DNA from: Paenibacillus silvae
GTDB taxonomy: Bacteria; Bacillota; Bacilli; Paenibacillales; Paenibacillaceae
Reading direction: 5' to 3'
Length of the DNA: 64,000 bases
Assembly: GCF_014639235.1 (NCBI RefSeq)
Contig: NZ_BMFU01000012.1
Span: 62,001 to 126,000 of the forward strand
Shown here piece after piece: positions 45,009 to 54,378 of the stretch (the first letter of the stretch is position 1; each line of letters begins with the position of its first letter). The translations under genes were made by a program, and so were the position numbers. The notes below the pieces were generated by a model that worked only from the letters and a program-made list of their open reading frames with translations, made no database searches and was not told where the DNA came from.

Positions 45009-46106
45009 TTATTTTTCGGATGTTACGTTGCCGAACGGTGCAGCACCTTTAGGCAGAATTTCTTTATAAGAGAATGTCATTTCCGGGAAGCCTTCCGCGT
45101 AAGCTGTGTACTCATACAGTTGGAAGAACACCACGACACCCGTTGGAGTTACATAGAAGTCCTGGTCTTTATTCAAGCCTTTGTATCCGTCTAAATATCC
45201 ACCACTTGCTTTTAATTGCTCACCAACCTTTTTGCTGATCGTTTCACGCATGGATTTGCTGTTTTGCAGTACATCATCCAGTGTCAGCTCTTTACCTGTA
45301 TCCAGGGCAAACGTGTGTCCTGCACGATATGTCATGCCGTGTGCTCCTGCATAGTCCTCATAATGTTGGGTGATCAGACCCAGTACGCCATTTTCGTTGT
45401 ATGTCACCACATACGAGGTTTCAAAGGCATATGGACGTTTGGCGGTTGCTCCACCAAATTCAGACGTTTGTTTTTTGAAAGCAGCAGCGGCCTTGTCCAC
45501 TTCATCTTTGAGCACTTTGTTGATCGCCGCTTCAGCCTCTTTGCTGGCAAGTCCGCTCACCTGAGGATACTGTACATCTACCTCGGCATTTTTAACCGTC
45601 ATATTTACTTTCGTCGATTTCACCTTCACGTTGTTTTGCTTCACTTTGTTCAGGGTCAATGTTTTCGTTTTGGCATCCCAACTGCCCTGCACACCCAAAT
45701 AATCTCTCATGGCAGAGAACGGAATGTACAATCGGCCCTGAATTAATTTTGCTTCCACCTGAGGGTAATAACCGTTAATGTACACGTTCGGCTGTCCATC
45801 CATCAGACTAACGGTCATCGCGTTGTTAGCTGCGGTTACCGTGTATGACTTCGTTTTGGCATCATATTTGAGTGTACCACCTGCTACATCTTTGACCGCT
45901 GTCAGTGACACCCAGGTCGAACCACCTTGAAGCAATCCTTTTTGCGCGAGCGTTTTGCCACCTGATTTTAAGGTCACCTCAGCTGGTGCAGTTACTTTGG
46001 AAGTTACCGAAGCAGCTTGAACAGATTGATCCACCCACGCTGTGCTGCCTCCCATAATTACCCCTGCTGCCAATAATGCACTCGTCCACTTTTTCCATGT
46101 ATTCAT
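45009..46106 (-). CDS. Secreted protein: copper-amine-oxidase-like N domain plus PdaC/DUF3298
   Basis: A 365-aa protein with signal peptide (WTSALLAAGVIMGGSTAW, cleavage near VQAAS). Residues about 40-150 are the stalk-like copper amine oxidase N domain common in Paenibacillus surface proteins (NGYYPQVEAKLIQGRLYIPF). Residues about 165-350 match PdaC/DUF4163 then DUF3298 (GAHGMTYRAGHTFALDTGKE). Likely cell-wall associated; exact function unknown. Confidence 0.85.
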   Translation of the reverse strand: MNTWKKWTSALLAAGVIMGGSTAWVDQSVQAASVTSKVTAPAEVTLKSGGKTLAQKGLLQGGSTWVSLTAVKDVAGGTLKYDAKTKSYTVTAANNAMTVSLMDGQPNVYINGYYPQVEAKLIQGRLYIPFSAMRDYLGVQGSWDAKTKTLTLNKVKQNNVKVKSTKVNMTVKNAEVDVQYPQVSGLASKEAEAAINKVLKDEVDKAAAAFKKQTSEFGGATAKRPYAFETSYVVTYNENGVLGLITQHYEDYAGAHGMTYRAGHTFALDTGKELTLDDVLQNSKSMRETISKKVGEQLKASGGYLDGYKGLNKDQDFYVTPTGVVVFFQLYEYTAYAEGFPEMTFSYKEILPKGAAPFGNVTSEK

Positions 46107-46481
46107 CTATAAAACTCCTCTCTTTTATTCACCATCAGTTTTATTGCGTATATCAGCCACAATTGTAATTGCATATGTCATACGCTCAACTCTTACTAAC
46201 CATTAACCCATTTCGAGCTGGATTTGCAGCTGATGCTGAAGTTTGTGAGAACATACTCCTGACTCCTGCTGCTCGTGGTTACGTTGTTTATTATAACTAG
46301 CCACATCATTGAATGATTTACAGCTCCAGTTACAATGTTGATGAAAGTCGTGCTGAAAAAAAAGCAGAAAATGAACATTTTGTCACGAACATCTATACAA
46401 AAACGACATGATTAGCTCCACTCCCCTGCATACTGCCAGGAGAATAATGTTCTCTCGCTTCCTTAAATTGCGCTCATACAA
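46107..46481. other. Gene-free gap
   Basis: About 375 bp between two secreted-protein genes, with no credible ORF. It should contain the promoter of the gene at 45009-46106. Confidence 0.4.
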
Positions 46482-46514
46482 CAAAAAAGACACTGTCCAG
46501 AGGACAGCATCTTT
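46482..46514 (-). terminator. Terminator after SIMPL gene
   Basis: AAAGA-CA-CTGTCC / GGACAG-CA-TCTTT with a 3-nt loop and TTTTTT on the minus strand. Confidence 0.8.
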
Positions 46515-46571
46515 GTCATTTTTATAAATTTTTGATTTTTAACTATTTTATTTATTAGGGGTCAGAAGCTT

Positions 46572-47324
46572 TTATTTCATCTCATAGGTGATATTAAGAA
46601 CCGTGCTTACCTTAACCTGACCGGCTTCAATCTGTGTACCTGCATCGGATTCACTCTTCGCTGAAGACATTGCCTCCCCTACATAGAACACTGGAACGTT
46701 AGCATCTGGCTGACTGACTGAAAGCACCGTACCAAGCTGGCGTTTAACCGCTTTAGCAATTGCTCCGGCTTTCACATCTGCATTAGCTACTGCCTTAGCA
46801 ATCACTTCGGATTCGTATTTCTCCGGGTTCTCTACTGTGAAACGCACATTTTCGATATTGTTGGCTCCTGCCTGTGAAGCTGCATCCAGCAACTCACCAA
46901 TCTTGTCCATATCACGATACGTCACAGTCAACGTGTGATGAGCCGTATACCCTTTGATCTTCTGCCCGTCTTTTTCACTGTACGTGTAGTTCGGCTGCAC
47001 GTAGAATTGGCTTGTTTGAATATCGTCTGCACTGACCTTCCAAGTGTTTTTCAGCAGAATGGTCACCTTTTGAATTTTAGCAGCGTTTGCTTTCTGCGCT
47101 GATGCCGCAGTTTCTGCAGTACTGTTCACACCAATGGACAGATAGGCAATATCCGGCTTCACCTGAATTTCACCCTTACCTACAACATTGATCACATTTT
47201 GCTGCACTCCCTGAACCTCTGCCGCATATGCGTAGTTCCCTGGTGCAACCCAGGCTGTGCCTCCAACCAATAAAGAGCTTGCCACCAGTACCGCGCCGAA
47301 CGGCTTCATCCATTGTTTACCCAT
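46572..47324 (-). CDS. SIMPL domain (DUF541) secreted protein
   Basis: A 250-aa protein; ATG 47324 (MGKQWMKPFG) is well spaced from GAGGAGG. Signal peptide AVLVASSLLVGGTAWVAPG. The mature part is a SIMPL/DUF541 domain: INVVGKGEIQVKPDIAYLSI, YTAHHTLTVTYRDMDKIGEL, LDAASQAGANNIENVRFTVE. These periplasmic or surface proteins form oligomers; function is poorly defined. Confidence 0.92.
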   Translation of the reverse strand: MGKQWMKPFGAVLVASSLLVGGTAWVAPGNYAYAAEVQGVQQNVINVVGKGEIQVKPDIAYLSIGVNSTAETAASAQKANAAKIQKVTILLKNTWKVSADDIQTSQFYVQPNYTYSEKDGQKIKGYTAHHTLTVTYRDMDKIGELLDAASQAGANNIENVRFTVENPEKYESEVIAKAVANADVKAGAIAKAVKRQLGTVLSVSQPDANVPVFYVGEAMSSAKSESDAGTQIEAGQVKVSTVLNITYEMK

Positions 47325-47484
47325 TACGATTAACCTCCTCATATTTAACTTCTCAAACTTGAAGCGATTTGATACCTTAACAGACGGGACAAATTCCATA
47401 ATGTTGCACTTGACGGCGCCGATAACATACAAATTTATATCTGTGTGCACGTATAAACATTCTTGGTTCAACTTATATATAACG

Positions 47485-47508
47485 CAAAAAAGCCCCTTGC
47501 GGGACTTC
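47485..47508 (-). terminator. Terminator after HPr/Crh gene
   Basis: AAGCCCC / GGGACTT stem with TTGC loop and TTTTTTGCG on the minus strand. Confidence 0.8.
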
Positions 47509-47542
47509 TTCATCACTTTCAAAACATATAACAACTTTATGC

Positions 47543-47812
47543 TTATTGGTTTTCGAGCTCTTCCTTGCTAACCAGACTAACTAAAGCGTTTACAGCCTGA
47601 TCGGCGTCCGCGCCCTCTGCACTGATATGGATTTCCGTACCTGTGCTGATCGCAAGGCTCATAATTCCCATAATACTTTTAGCATTCACTTTTTTATCGT
47701 CCTTCTCGACGAACACTTCAGATGAGTACTTATTCGCTTCTTGAACGAACAGTGCTGCAGGTCTGGCATGGAGACCCGTTTTCAAACGGACAACTACCGG
47801 GTGCTTTGTCAT
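47543..47812 (-). CDS. HPr-family phosphocarrier, Crh-like with His15
   Basis: An 89-aa protein. RLKTGLHARPAALFVQEANK and NAKSIMGIMSLAISTGTE follow B. subtilis Crh closely, and the gene sits in the rapZ-yvcK-whiA-crh block. But position 15 is His (LHARPA), the PTS phosphorylation site, where Crh has Gln. Ser46 of KSIMG is present for HPrK/P. It may serve as both PTS HPr and the CcpA co-regulator. GGGGG ribosome site. Confidence 0.9.
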   Translation of the reverse strand: MTKHPVVVRLKTGLHARPAALFVQEANKYSSEVFVEKDDKKVNAKSIMGIMSLAISTGTEIHISAEGADADQAVNALVSLVSKEELENQ

Positions 47813-47915
47813 AGAAACTTACCCCCTATTATGAAATCTGGACATTAAATACACAATTATATTTATACAACATTATACCATTAACCCGTGCAGGACACTA
47901 GAAGAAAAAAAACCA

Positions 47916-48854
47916 TCAGCTATAACGCTCTGCACGTACTTTCTCAGCCAGCTCATCAATCTTCCGCAGTCGATGGTTGACACCAGATTTGCTGACGGTG
48001 CCCTTGAGTAATTCGCCAACTTCCTTCAGGTTGATGTCGGGATGGGCGAGTCTTACCTCTGCCACTTCTCGCAGCTTATCTGGAAGCGATTCAAGGCCCA
48101 CTTCCTTTTGCAGTAAACGAATATTGTCGATCTGTCTGACGGCCGCTCCGATTGTTTTGTTCAGATTGGCTGTCTCACAGTTCACGATCCGATTCACTGA
48201 ATTGCGCATATCCCTCATGATACGAACATCTTCGAACTTGAACAAAGCCTGGTGCGCACCGATAATGCTGAGCAGCTCAATGATTTTCTCGCCTTCCTTA
48301 ATGTATAGGATGAATCCTTTTTTCCTTTCTATACACCGGGCATTGAGATGAAATTCATTCGCCAGATCAACCAAAGCCTGGCAATGCTCCTCATACATCG
48401 ACGCAATCTCCAGGTGGTACGACGAACCCTCCGGGTTGTTTACTGATCCGCCAGCCAGAAATGCACCGCGAAGATAAGCCCGCTTACAGCAGTTTTTCTC
48501 CAGCAGCTCTTCGTTGATGCCGGGCGTAAACAGGAACCCTTCAGAAACAATATGCAGCTTCTTCAGAATCTCTTGCACCATTGACGGAACACGAACAATA
48601 TATACATTGTTCTTTTTCAGCCGCATTTTCTTGCGTACCAGCAATTCAGTATGCACTTGAAAATGCTTTTTAAGCAGAGAGTATGCCCGTCTTGCAATGG
48701 CAGCATTCTCTGTCGAAATATCCAAGATGACTTTTTTATTCGATAACTGCACTGCACCGAGCATTCGGATAAGAGCTGAGAGTTCCGCCTGTTCGCAGCA
48801 CGGTTCGCTTTCAATCATCGTTAATTCTTTTTTGGTTTGTGCTGCAAATGACAT
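47916..48854 (-). CDS. whiA: DNA-binding protein WhiA
   Basis: A 312-aa protein with an N-terminal LAGLIDADG-like domain (AYLRGAFLAGGSVNNPEGSS, YHLEIASMYEE) and C-terminal HTH (HPDINLKEVGELLKGTVSKS). Involved in cell division and chromosome segregation in Firmicutes. 6 bp after yvcK. Confidence 0.96.
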   Translation of the reverse strand: MSFAAQTKKELTMIESEPCCEQAELSALIRMLGAVQLSNKKVILDISTENAAIARRAYSLLKKHFQVHTELLVRKKMRLKKNNVYIVRVPSMVQEILKKLHIVSEGFLFTPGINEELLEKNCCKRAYLRGAFLAGGSVNNPEGSSYHLEIASMYEEHCQALVDLANEFHLNARCIERKKGFILYIKEGEKIIELLSIIGAHQALFKFEDVRIMRDMRNSVNRIVNCETANLNKTIGAAVRQIDNIRLLQKEVGLESLPDKLREVAEVRLAHPDINLKEVGELLKGTVSKSGVNHRLRKIDELAEKVRAERYS

Positions 48855-48860
48855 GAGACT

Positions 48861-49847
48861 TCACCTCTTCCGTAACATCCAATTTTGAACCAGCTGGTAA
48901 ATGTGATGACTAAGCTTGTCGGCGTCATGACGCAGATAAGTTTTGAACAGTACAAGCGTATCTGCGACAACCTGATAACCCGAGCTTTTCAGTACATTCA
49001 TATCAAGCACAACTGGCTTTGCACCTTTTTCCGCATACTTATTTTGCACTTGCAGCGGAATTTCACCATTGTTTACGATCACATAGTCGAAGAGCTGATG
49101 ACCGATATGCTCCTGAACGGCTACAAGGTGATCGCTCACGGTGTAATTATCCGTCTCTCCCGGCTGTGTCATTACATTACAGATAAACATCTTTACTGCA
49201 TCCGCTTCAACAACGGCCTCTGCCAGCTTGGGTACAAGCAGATTGGGAAGGATACTTGTATATAGACTGCCCGGGCCGATCAGAATCGCATCCGCCTGGC
49301 GAATCGCCTCTACCGCTTCTGGCAACGGCTCCACGTGATCCGGTTCAAGGAAAACCCGTTTAATGCGTCCGCCTGCTTCAGGAATTTTGGACTCGCCTGT
49401 AACAATGGAACCATCCTCCATCTCCGCATGCAGCACAACCGCCTGACCAGCTGCCGGGAGCACCTGACCCCTAACGGCAAACACGCGGCTAAGCTCCCGC
49501 ACAGCGGTCACAAAGTCGCCTGATATATCCGTCATTGCAGCCAATATGAGATTGCCCAGGCTGTGGCCTGCAAGCCCAGCGCCTGTATTAAAACGATATT
49601 TTAACATGTCTGAGAGCAGCGGTTCAACATCTGCCAGCGCGGTAAGCACGTTACGAATGTCGCCCGGGGGCGGCATTTGCAGCTCACTGCGCAGGATGCC
49701 CGAACTTCCACCATCATCTGCAACCGTAACGATGGCCGTGATATCCATCGGTTTTTCCTTCAAACCGCGAAGCATCACGGATAATCCGGTTCCACCGCCC
49801 ATTACAACGATTCTCGGACGTTCTCTTCGTGGTCCGGCCTCTTTCAT
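48861..49847 (-). CDS. yvcK: YvcK, CofD-like gluconeogenesis factor
   Basis: A 328-aa protein with VVMGGGTGLSVMLRGLK near the start and VTVADDGGSSGILR, PPPGDIRNVL and GNLILAA typical of YvcK/CofD. Needed for growth on gluconeogenic sources and for cell-shape control via PBP1 in B. subtilis; binds UDP-sugars. 13 bp after rapZ. Confidence 0.95.
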   Translation of the reverse strand: MKEAGPRRERPRIVVMGGGTGLSVMLRGLKEKPMDITAIVTVADDGGSSGILRSELQMPPPGDIRNVLTALADVEPLLSDMLKYRFNTGAGLAGHSLGNLILAAMTDISGDFVTAVRELSRVFAVRGQVLPAAGQAVVLHAEMEDGSIVTGESKIPEAGGRIKRVFLEPDHVEPLPEAVEAIRQADAILIGPGSLYTSILPNLLVPKLAEAVVEADAVKMFICNVMTQPGETDNYTVSDHLVAVQEHIGHQLFDYVIVNNGEIPLQVQNKYAEKGAKPVVLDMNVLKSSGYQVVADTLVLFKTYLRHDADKLSHHIYQLVQNWMLRKR

Positions 49848-49860
49848 CCCTTCACCCTCT

Positions 49861-50760
49861 TCAATGACGGTCCCGGTCGGCGTCGCGATGGCTTACGGTA
49901 ACAGCTTCAGTCTCGCTGCTCCCGAGCATTTTGCCCAAGTATTCCGATATTGCTACCGAACGATGCTTGCCTCCGGTACAGCCGATTCCAATAATAACCT
50001 GGCTTTTGCCTTCCTTCCGGTATTGCGGAATCAGAAAATGCAGCATATCCAGCAGCTTGGTCAGAAACGCTTGCGTTTCAGGCCATTTCATAACATATTC
50101 GTATACTTCACTATTCTGCCCCGTATTCGGCCGCAAATGTTCAATATAATGCGGATTCGGTAAAAAACGAACATCAAATACGAGATCTGCATCAATCGGG
50201 ATGCCGTATTTGAATCCGAAGGACGTAATGTTCACCGATAACATCTGGCTCTCCAGATGGGAGAAACGCGAAATGATGCGCTCCTTCAGTTGAGCAGGCT
50301 TCATCGTGCTCGTATTCAGCACCTGCGTTGCCGAGTTTTTGAGCTCTTCCAGCATCTTGCGCTCCAGCTTGATGCCATCCAGCGGCATGCCTTCCGGTGC
50401 CAGCGGATGTCTGCGTCTGCTCTCTTTATAGCGCTGCACAAGCACAGAATCGGTGGCATCCAGGAACAAAATTTCGCAGTGAATCGTAAAATGATCTTTA
50501 ATGTAGTTCAATGATTCAGACAATGCAGTAAAGAATTCACGTCCCCGCAGATCGATGACCAATGCCACCTTGCCAATCTTGCCATTTGATTGTTCAATCA
50601 ACTCTGCAAATTTGGGAATCAAAACAGGCGGCAAATTGTCTACACAGAAAAAACCCAGATCCTCCAGGCTTTGCACAGCTATCGTTTTACCCGCTCCGGA
50701 CATGCCCGTAATGATAATGAGCGTGGCGCCTGTGCCCGGTGAGCCCTCACCTTCAAGCAT
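49861..50760 (-). CDS. rapZ: RapZ/YvcJ, RNase adapter and nucleotide-binding protein
   Basis: A 299-aa protein with Walker A GMSGAGKT (about 19-26), LDATDSVLVQRYKESRRRHP and the C-terminal IGIGCTGGKHRSVA motif. Family hydrolyses GTP/ATP and in enterobacteria binds small RNAs. First of the rapZ-yvcK-whiA block; AGGAGGGG ribosome site. Confidence 0.95.
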   Translation of the reverse strand: MLEGEGSPGTGATLIIITGMSGAGKTIAVQSLEDLGFFCVDNLPPVLIPKFAELIEQSNGKIGKVALVIDLRGREFFTALSESLNYIKDHFTIHCEILFLDATDSVLVQRYKESRRRHPLAPEGMPLDGIKLERKMLEELKNSATQVLNTSTMKPAQLKERIISRFSHLESQMLSVNITSFGFKYGIPIDADLVFDVRFLPNPHYIEHLRPNTGQNSEVYEYVMKWPETQAFLTKLLDMLHFLIPQYRKEGKSQVIIGIGCTGGKHRSVAISEYLGKMLGSSETEAVTVSHRDADRDRH

Positions 50761-50811
50761 AAATGTCCCCTCCTTATCATATTGCTGTCGGATGATCTTG
50801 TTACGAGGTTA

Positions 50812-51762
50812 CTACGAACGCAAGAGAAGACCTGCAGCACCTACGATACCTGCATTATTACCCAATGTAGCTTCCAGAATCTGAACACCCTGCTGCAGAG
50901 GCTCTGGAGTCAGTTGCGCGAATACTGTACGAATCTCATCAAACAGGAAGTCCCCCGCTTTGGAGACACCGCCGCCAACAATGAACAATTCAGGATTCAG
51001 CACAGCTGCAACAGTCGCCATCGTTTTACCCAGATAGAAGGCTGCACGCTTGACAATACGCAGCGCTACTTCGTCGCCTGCTTTGGCTGCATCAAACACT
51101 TCCTTGGCAGCAATCTTGTCTACCAGTGCAAGCGATGTGTGGTCACCGCGCTCGACAGCATCCTTGGCCATCTGAATAATACCCGTTGCCGAGGATACCG
51201 TCTCTACACATCCCATTTTACCACAGCCGCACTTGATCGCCTCAAGATCTGGCACAACACTGATGTGGCCCAGCTCTCCCGCCATACCTGAGAAGCCCTG
51301 ATAGATTTTCCCATTCAAAATAAGACCACCACCAACGCCTGTGCCGAGTGTAAAGCATACACAGTCGTCTACGCCCTTGCCAGCTCCTGCCCAGGCTTCA
51401 CCAAGAGCAGCAACGTTTGCATCATTATCTATTTTGACAGGCTTGCCCAGTCGTTCCTCCAGAACCGAACGAATGGCAACATTCCGAAATCCGATGTTAG
51501 GGGCATGAACAATAATTCCCTCGCGTACATTCGTGAAACCGGCAACTCCTGCACCGACACCTTCAAGCTGTTCCCAACTGTATGGCGATTCGGCAATGAT
51601 ATGACGGACATACTTCTCGATGTTGGCGATAACCGTGTCAACGCCCTGATCCACTTCAGTCGGTCCTTCATACGTATGCATAAGCTGACCTTGATCATCA
51701 CATATACCGACCTTGATTGCTGTTCCGCCGAGATCGACCCCAACGTAGATTTTCTCAGACAT
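50812..51762 (-). CDS. glcK: ROK-family glucokinase
   Basis: A 316-aa protein starting MSEKIYVGVDLGGTAIKVGI after AAAGGTGG. ATP motif DLGGT, GTGVGGGLI, and the ROK zinc motif CGCGKMGCVE. Phosphorylates glucose to feed the upper glycolytic pathway. 51 bp before rapZ. Confidence 0.95.
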   Translation of the reverse strand: MSEKIYVGVDLGGTAIKVGICDDQGQLMHTYEGPTEVDQGVDTVIANIEKYVRHIIAESPYSWEQLEGVGAGVAGFTNVREGIIVHAPNIGFRNVAIRSVLEERLGKPVKIDNDANVAALGEAWAGAGKGVDDCVCFTLGTGVGGGLILNGKIYQGFSGMAGELGHISVVPDLEAIKCGCGKMGCVETVSSATGIIQMAKDAVERGDHTSLALVDKIAAKEVFDAAKAGDEVALRIVKRAAFYLGKTMATVAAVLNPELFIVGGGVSKAGDFLFDEIRTVFAQLTPEPLQQGVQILEATLGNNAGIVGAAGLLLRS

Positions 51763-51973
51763 GCTGCAAGCCACCTTTATCTATCTAAAATAGTTTAGTC
51801 CTACGTACCAACTATAATTGAAGGATACGCCGGGGTCAAGACGAGAAGACCTCTGGACATACCCGGTCCCTGAGGCATTGTGAACGATGTCACACATTTT
51901 TTGTATGCGCATACATCCTGATTTTATATCTATTTAAAACGCATCATGCGTTGAATCCGCAGGTGCAGACAGC

Positions 51974-52010
51974 GCAAAAAAACGCCTTCCAGTGTAATGG
52001 AGGCGTTTTT
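51974..52010 (-). terminator. Terminator after AI-2E-family gene
   Basis: AAAAACGCCTTCC / GGAGGCGTTTTT with 8-nt loop; T-run on both strands. Confidence 0.9.
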
Positions 52011-52038
52011 CCTTTTTCAACATTAGATGAAACAAAAA

Positions 52039-53079
52039 TTACAGCTTCGACTCAACGCGCACCGGCTCGTCGGTTCTCTCCATCTTGTTGACATCGAGAA
52101 TGTCGAGCATGAACACAAAGATGGGAATACCAATAATCAATCCCCAGATTCCAAGAAAGTGCTGCGATAGAATCAACACAATAAAGGTGTAGAACATCGG
52201 CAGTTTGGTTTTGTGCGCCATCAGCTTCGGATTAAGGAAATACGTCTCCAAGGCATGAATGATGATGATCATAATAATCACGATAATACTCATCTGCAGT
52301 CCACCCAACTGATACCCGATCAGACAGAGCGGCACAAGGGAGATCATCACGCCCGCAACCGGCACGAGACTCAGCAGAAATACCATAATCGTCAAGGCAA
52401 ACAGGTACGGATACCCCAGAATCCACAGACCGAGCATCGTGAGAACCGTATTAAATACAGCAATCAGGAGCTGCGCTTCAATCACTTTACCAAAAGAAGA
52501 TACAAACTTGTCGCCCAGATATGCTACTTCATTATAGAACCAGCCGATTTTACTCGTTTTGAATTTGGACGTAAATTTATAAATCTCTTTCTTCTGCAAC
52601 AGGAAGAACAAGCTCAAAATAATAACCAGCAGAATGAACTCCAGCCATTTACTCAAAGCAAAAATGTATTTCAATGCTTCATTCGTATAATTTTTAATGT
52701 CGAAGGACTGCAGGTAACCTGCAATCTTGGAGGCAACATTATCGCCATCTGCCGTGTCAAGGAACTTCATAATTTCATTGGTCAGCTGCACAACCTGATC
52801 AACAATTCGTGGTGAATATCTTGATATTCCAAGCACAATGCCGGCAATAACAATCATGTAAAGCAGGATAACCACAACTTTGTAGTTAATTGGAAAAAAT
52901 CGGTTCAACCCTCGTGTAATCAGATGCTGCAGCCTGTTCATAACATAGGTCACCAGGAATAACAGCAGAATCATATGGAGCATGCTTCCCATACTGAACA
53001 AAATCAAGCAAAACAGCAGTAAAATCAAAAAACGCCTGACTGTTGCATTTTGTAACCACCCTTTTATCATTTCCCCCAA
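52039..53079 (-). CDS. AI-2E family membrane transporter
   Basis: Up to 346 aa from a TTG at 53079 after GAGGTG (an ATG at 53070 is possible). Many membrane helices (FLILLLFCLILFSMGSMLHM, VVILLYMIVIAGIVLGI, FILLVIILSLFFLLQ and more) with the family's ALETYFLNPKLMAHKTKLPM motif. Members export autoinducer-2 or act as Na+/H+ antiporters; substrate here unknown. Confidence 0.9.
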   Translation of the reverse strand: MGEMIKGWLQNATVRRFLILLLFCLILFSMGSMLHMILLLFLVTYVMNRLQHLITRGLNRFFPINYKVVVILLYMIVIAGIVLGISRYSPRIVDQVVQLTNEIMKFLDTADGDNVASKIAGYLQSFDIKNYTNEALKYIFALSKWLEFILLVIILSLFFLLQKKEIYKFTSKFKTSKIGWFYNEVAYLGDKFVSSFGKVIEAQLLIAVFNTVLTMLGLWILGYPYLFALTIMVFLLSLVPVAGVMISLVPLCLIGYQLGGLQMSIIVIIMIIIIHALETYFLNPKLMAHKTKLPMFYTFIVLILSQHFLGIWGLIIGIPIFVFMLDILDVNKMERTDEPVRVESKL

Positions 53080-53137
53080 ATTCTTCACCTCACAGCTAAT
53101 ATAACCTATATGTATGTCCATATCATGTCCATTGTTG

Positions 53138-53166
53138 AAAAAAAAGAGAAGCCCTCCGGCTTCTCT
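53138..53166 (-). terminator. Terminator after trxB
   Basis: 9-bp stem AGAGAAGCC / GGCTTCTCT with 4-nt loop and TTTTTTT on the minus strand. Confidence 0.93.
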
Positions 53167-53233
53167 CAGTGTATGAGACTTCCCGTCGTCCCTTATATCT
53201 AGCTTATGCCAAGCCAGAAGCCTGACATGCGTA

Positions 53234-54193
53234 TTACTTATTCAGCGTTTCGCTCCAATCGTGAACGATGCTTCCCTCCAGGAACTTTTCACAGTCCATC
53301 GCTGCCATACATCCCGAGCCTGCGGCTGTAATGGCTTGGCGATATTTCGTATCCTGCACATCACCACAAGCAAATACACCTGGAATATTCGTCTCTGTCG
53401 TTCCTGGTTTCACAACAACGTAACCATGCTCATCCAGTGTGATTGCATTGCCAAGAAAGCCTGTATTCGGTGTGTGACCAATCGCAACGAATACGCCATC
53501 CGCTTCAATCAGCTCTTCCTGACCTGTTTCATTGTTGCGCACCTTCAACCCTTTTACGCCCATTGCTTCAGGTACAACCTCGAGCGGTGTACGGTTCAAT
53601 GCCCATTTTACCTTCTCATTGCTCCGAGCACGGTCCTGCATAATCTTCGATGCACGAAGCTCATCCCGGCGGTGAACCAGTGTAACGTCTGTTGCAAAAC
53701 GGGTCAGGAAGCTGGCTTCCTCCATCGCGGAGTCGCCGCCGCCGACCACAACAATTTTTTTACCACGGAAGAAAAATCCGTCACAGGTTGCGCAGGTACT
53801 AACTCCCCGTCCTACATTCTCCTGCTCTCCCGGAATGCCAAGATAACGTGCCGAAGCACCGGTGGAGATGATGATTGAGTCTGCCTCAAGCTCACCGATA
53901 CCTCCAACGCTAACTTTGAAAGGCTGCTTGCTGAAGTCAACTTCCTCTACCCAGCCGTTCTTGAATTCCGCACCAAAACGCTCTGCCTGCTTGCGCATGT
54001 TGTCCATCAATTCCGGTCCCATGATGCCTTGCGGGAAACCAGGAAAGTTCTCTACTTCCGTTGTTGTTGTCAGTTGCCCACCTGGCTGAAGACCTTCAAT
54101 TACCAGCGGATTCAGGTTTGCACGAGCGAGATATATTGCTGCTGTCAGCCCCGCAGGTCCGGTTCCGATCACAATCGTTCTGTATTTAGACAT
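53234..54193 (-). CDS. trxB: Thioredoxin reductase
   Basis: A 319-aa flavoenzyme; ATG 54193 (MSKYRTIVIGTGPAG) follows AAGGAGG. FAD motif IGTGPAGLTAAIYLA, redox pair CATC, NADPH motif VVVGGGDSAMEEA, and FVAIGHTPNT. Reduces thioredoxin. Same neighbourhood as in B. subtilis (yvcD-trxB). Confidence 0.97.
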   Translation of the reverse strand: MSKYRTIVIGTGPAGLTAAIYLARANLNPLVIEGLQPGGQLTTTTEVENFPGFPQGIMGPELMDNMRKQAERFGAEFKNGWVEEVDFSKQPFKVSVGGIGELEADSIIISTGASARYLGIPGEQENVGRGVSTCATCDGFFFRGKKIVVVGGGDSAMEEASFLTRFATDVTLVHRRDELRASKIMQDRARSNEKVKWALNRTPLEVVPEAMGVKGLKVRNNETGQEELIEADGVFVAIGHTPNTGFLGNAITLDEHGYVVVKPGTTETNIPGVFACGDVQDTKYRQAITAAGSGCMAAMDCEKFLEGSIVHDWSETLNK

Positions 54194-54378
54194 ATAGATA
54201 CAGCCTCCTTCATCAGGTTGAGAATGTGTTCTGCTCACGAATAACTTGCCAAGATGATATCCTACAGGCATTTTGAGGTCCACTCGTTAAGTTTACCCGT
54301 TTTCCAGGTCAATGTATCCTCCTCTTCAGGACAACGGCATTGGTCACGCAACCTTAAAACATACGACAACAGCAGATC

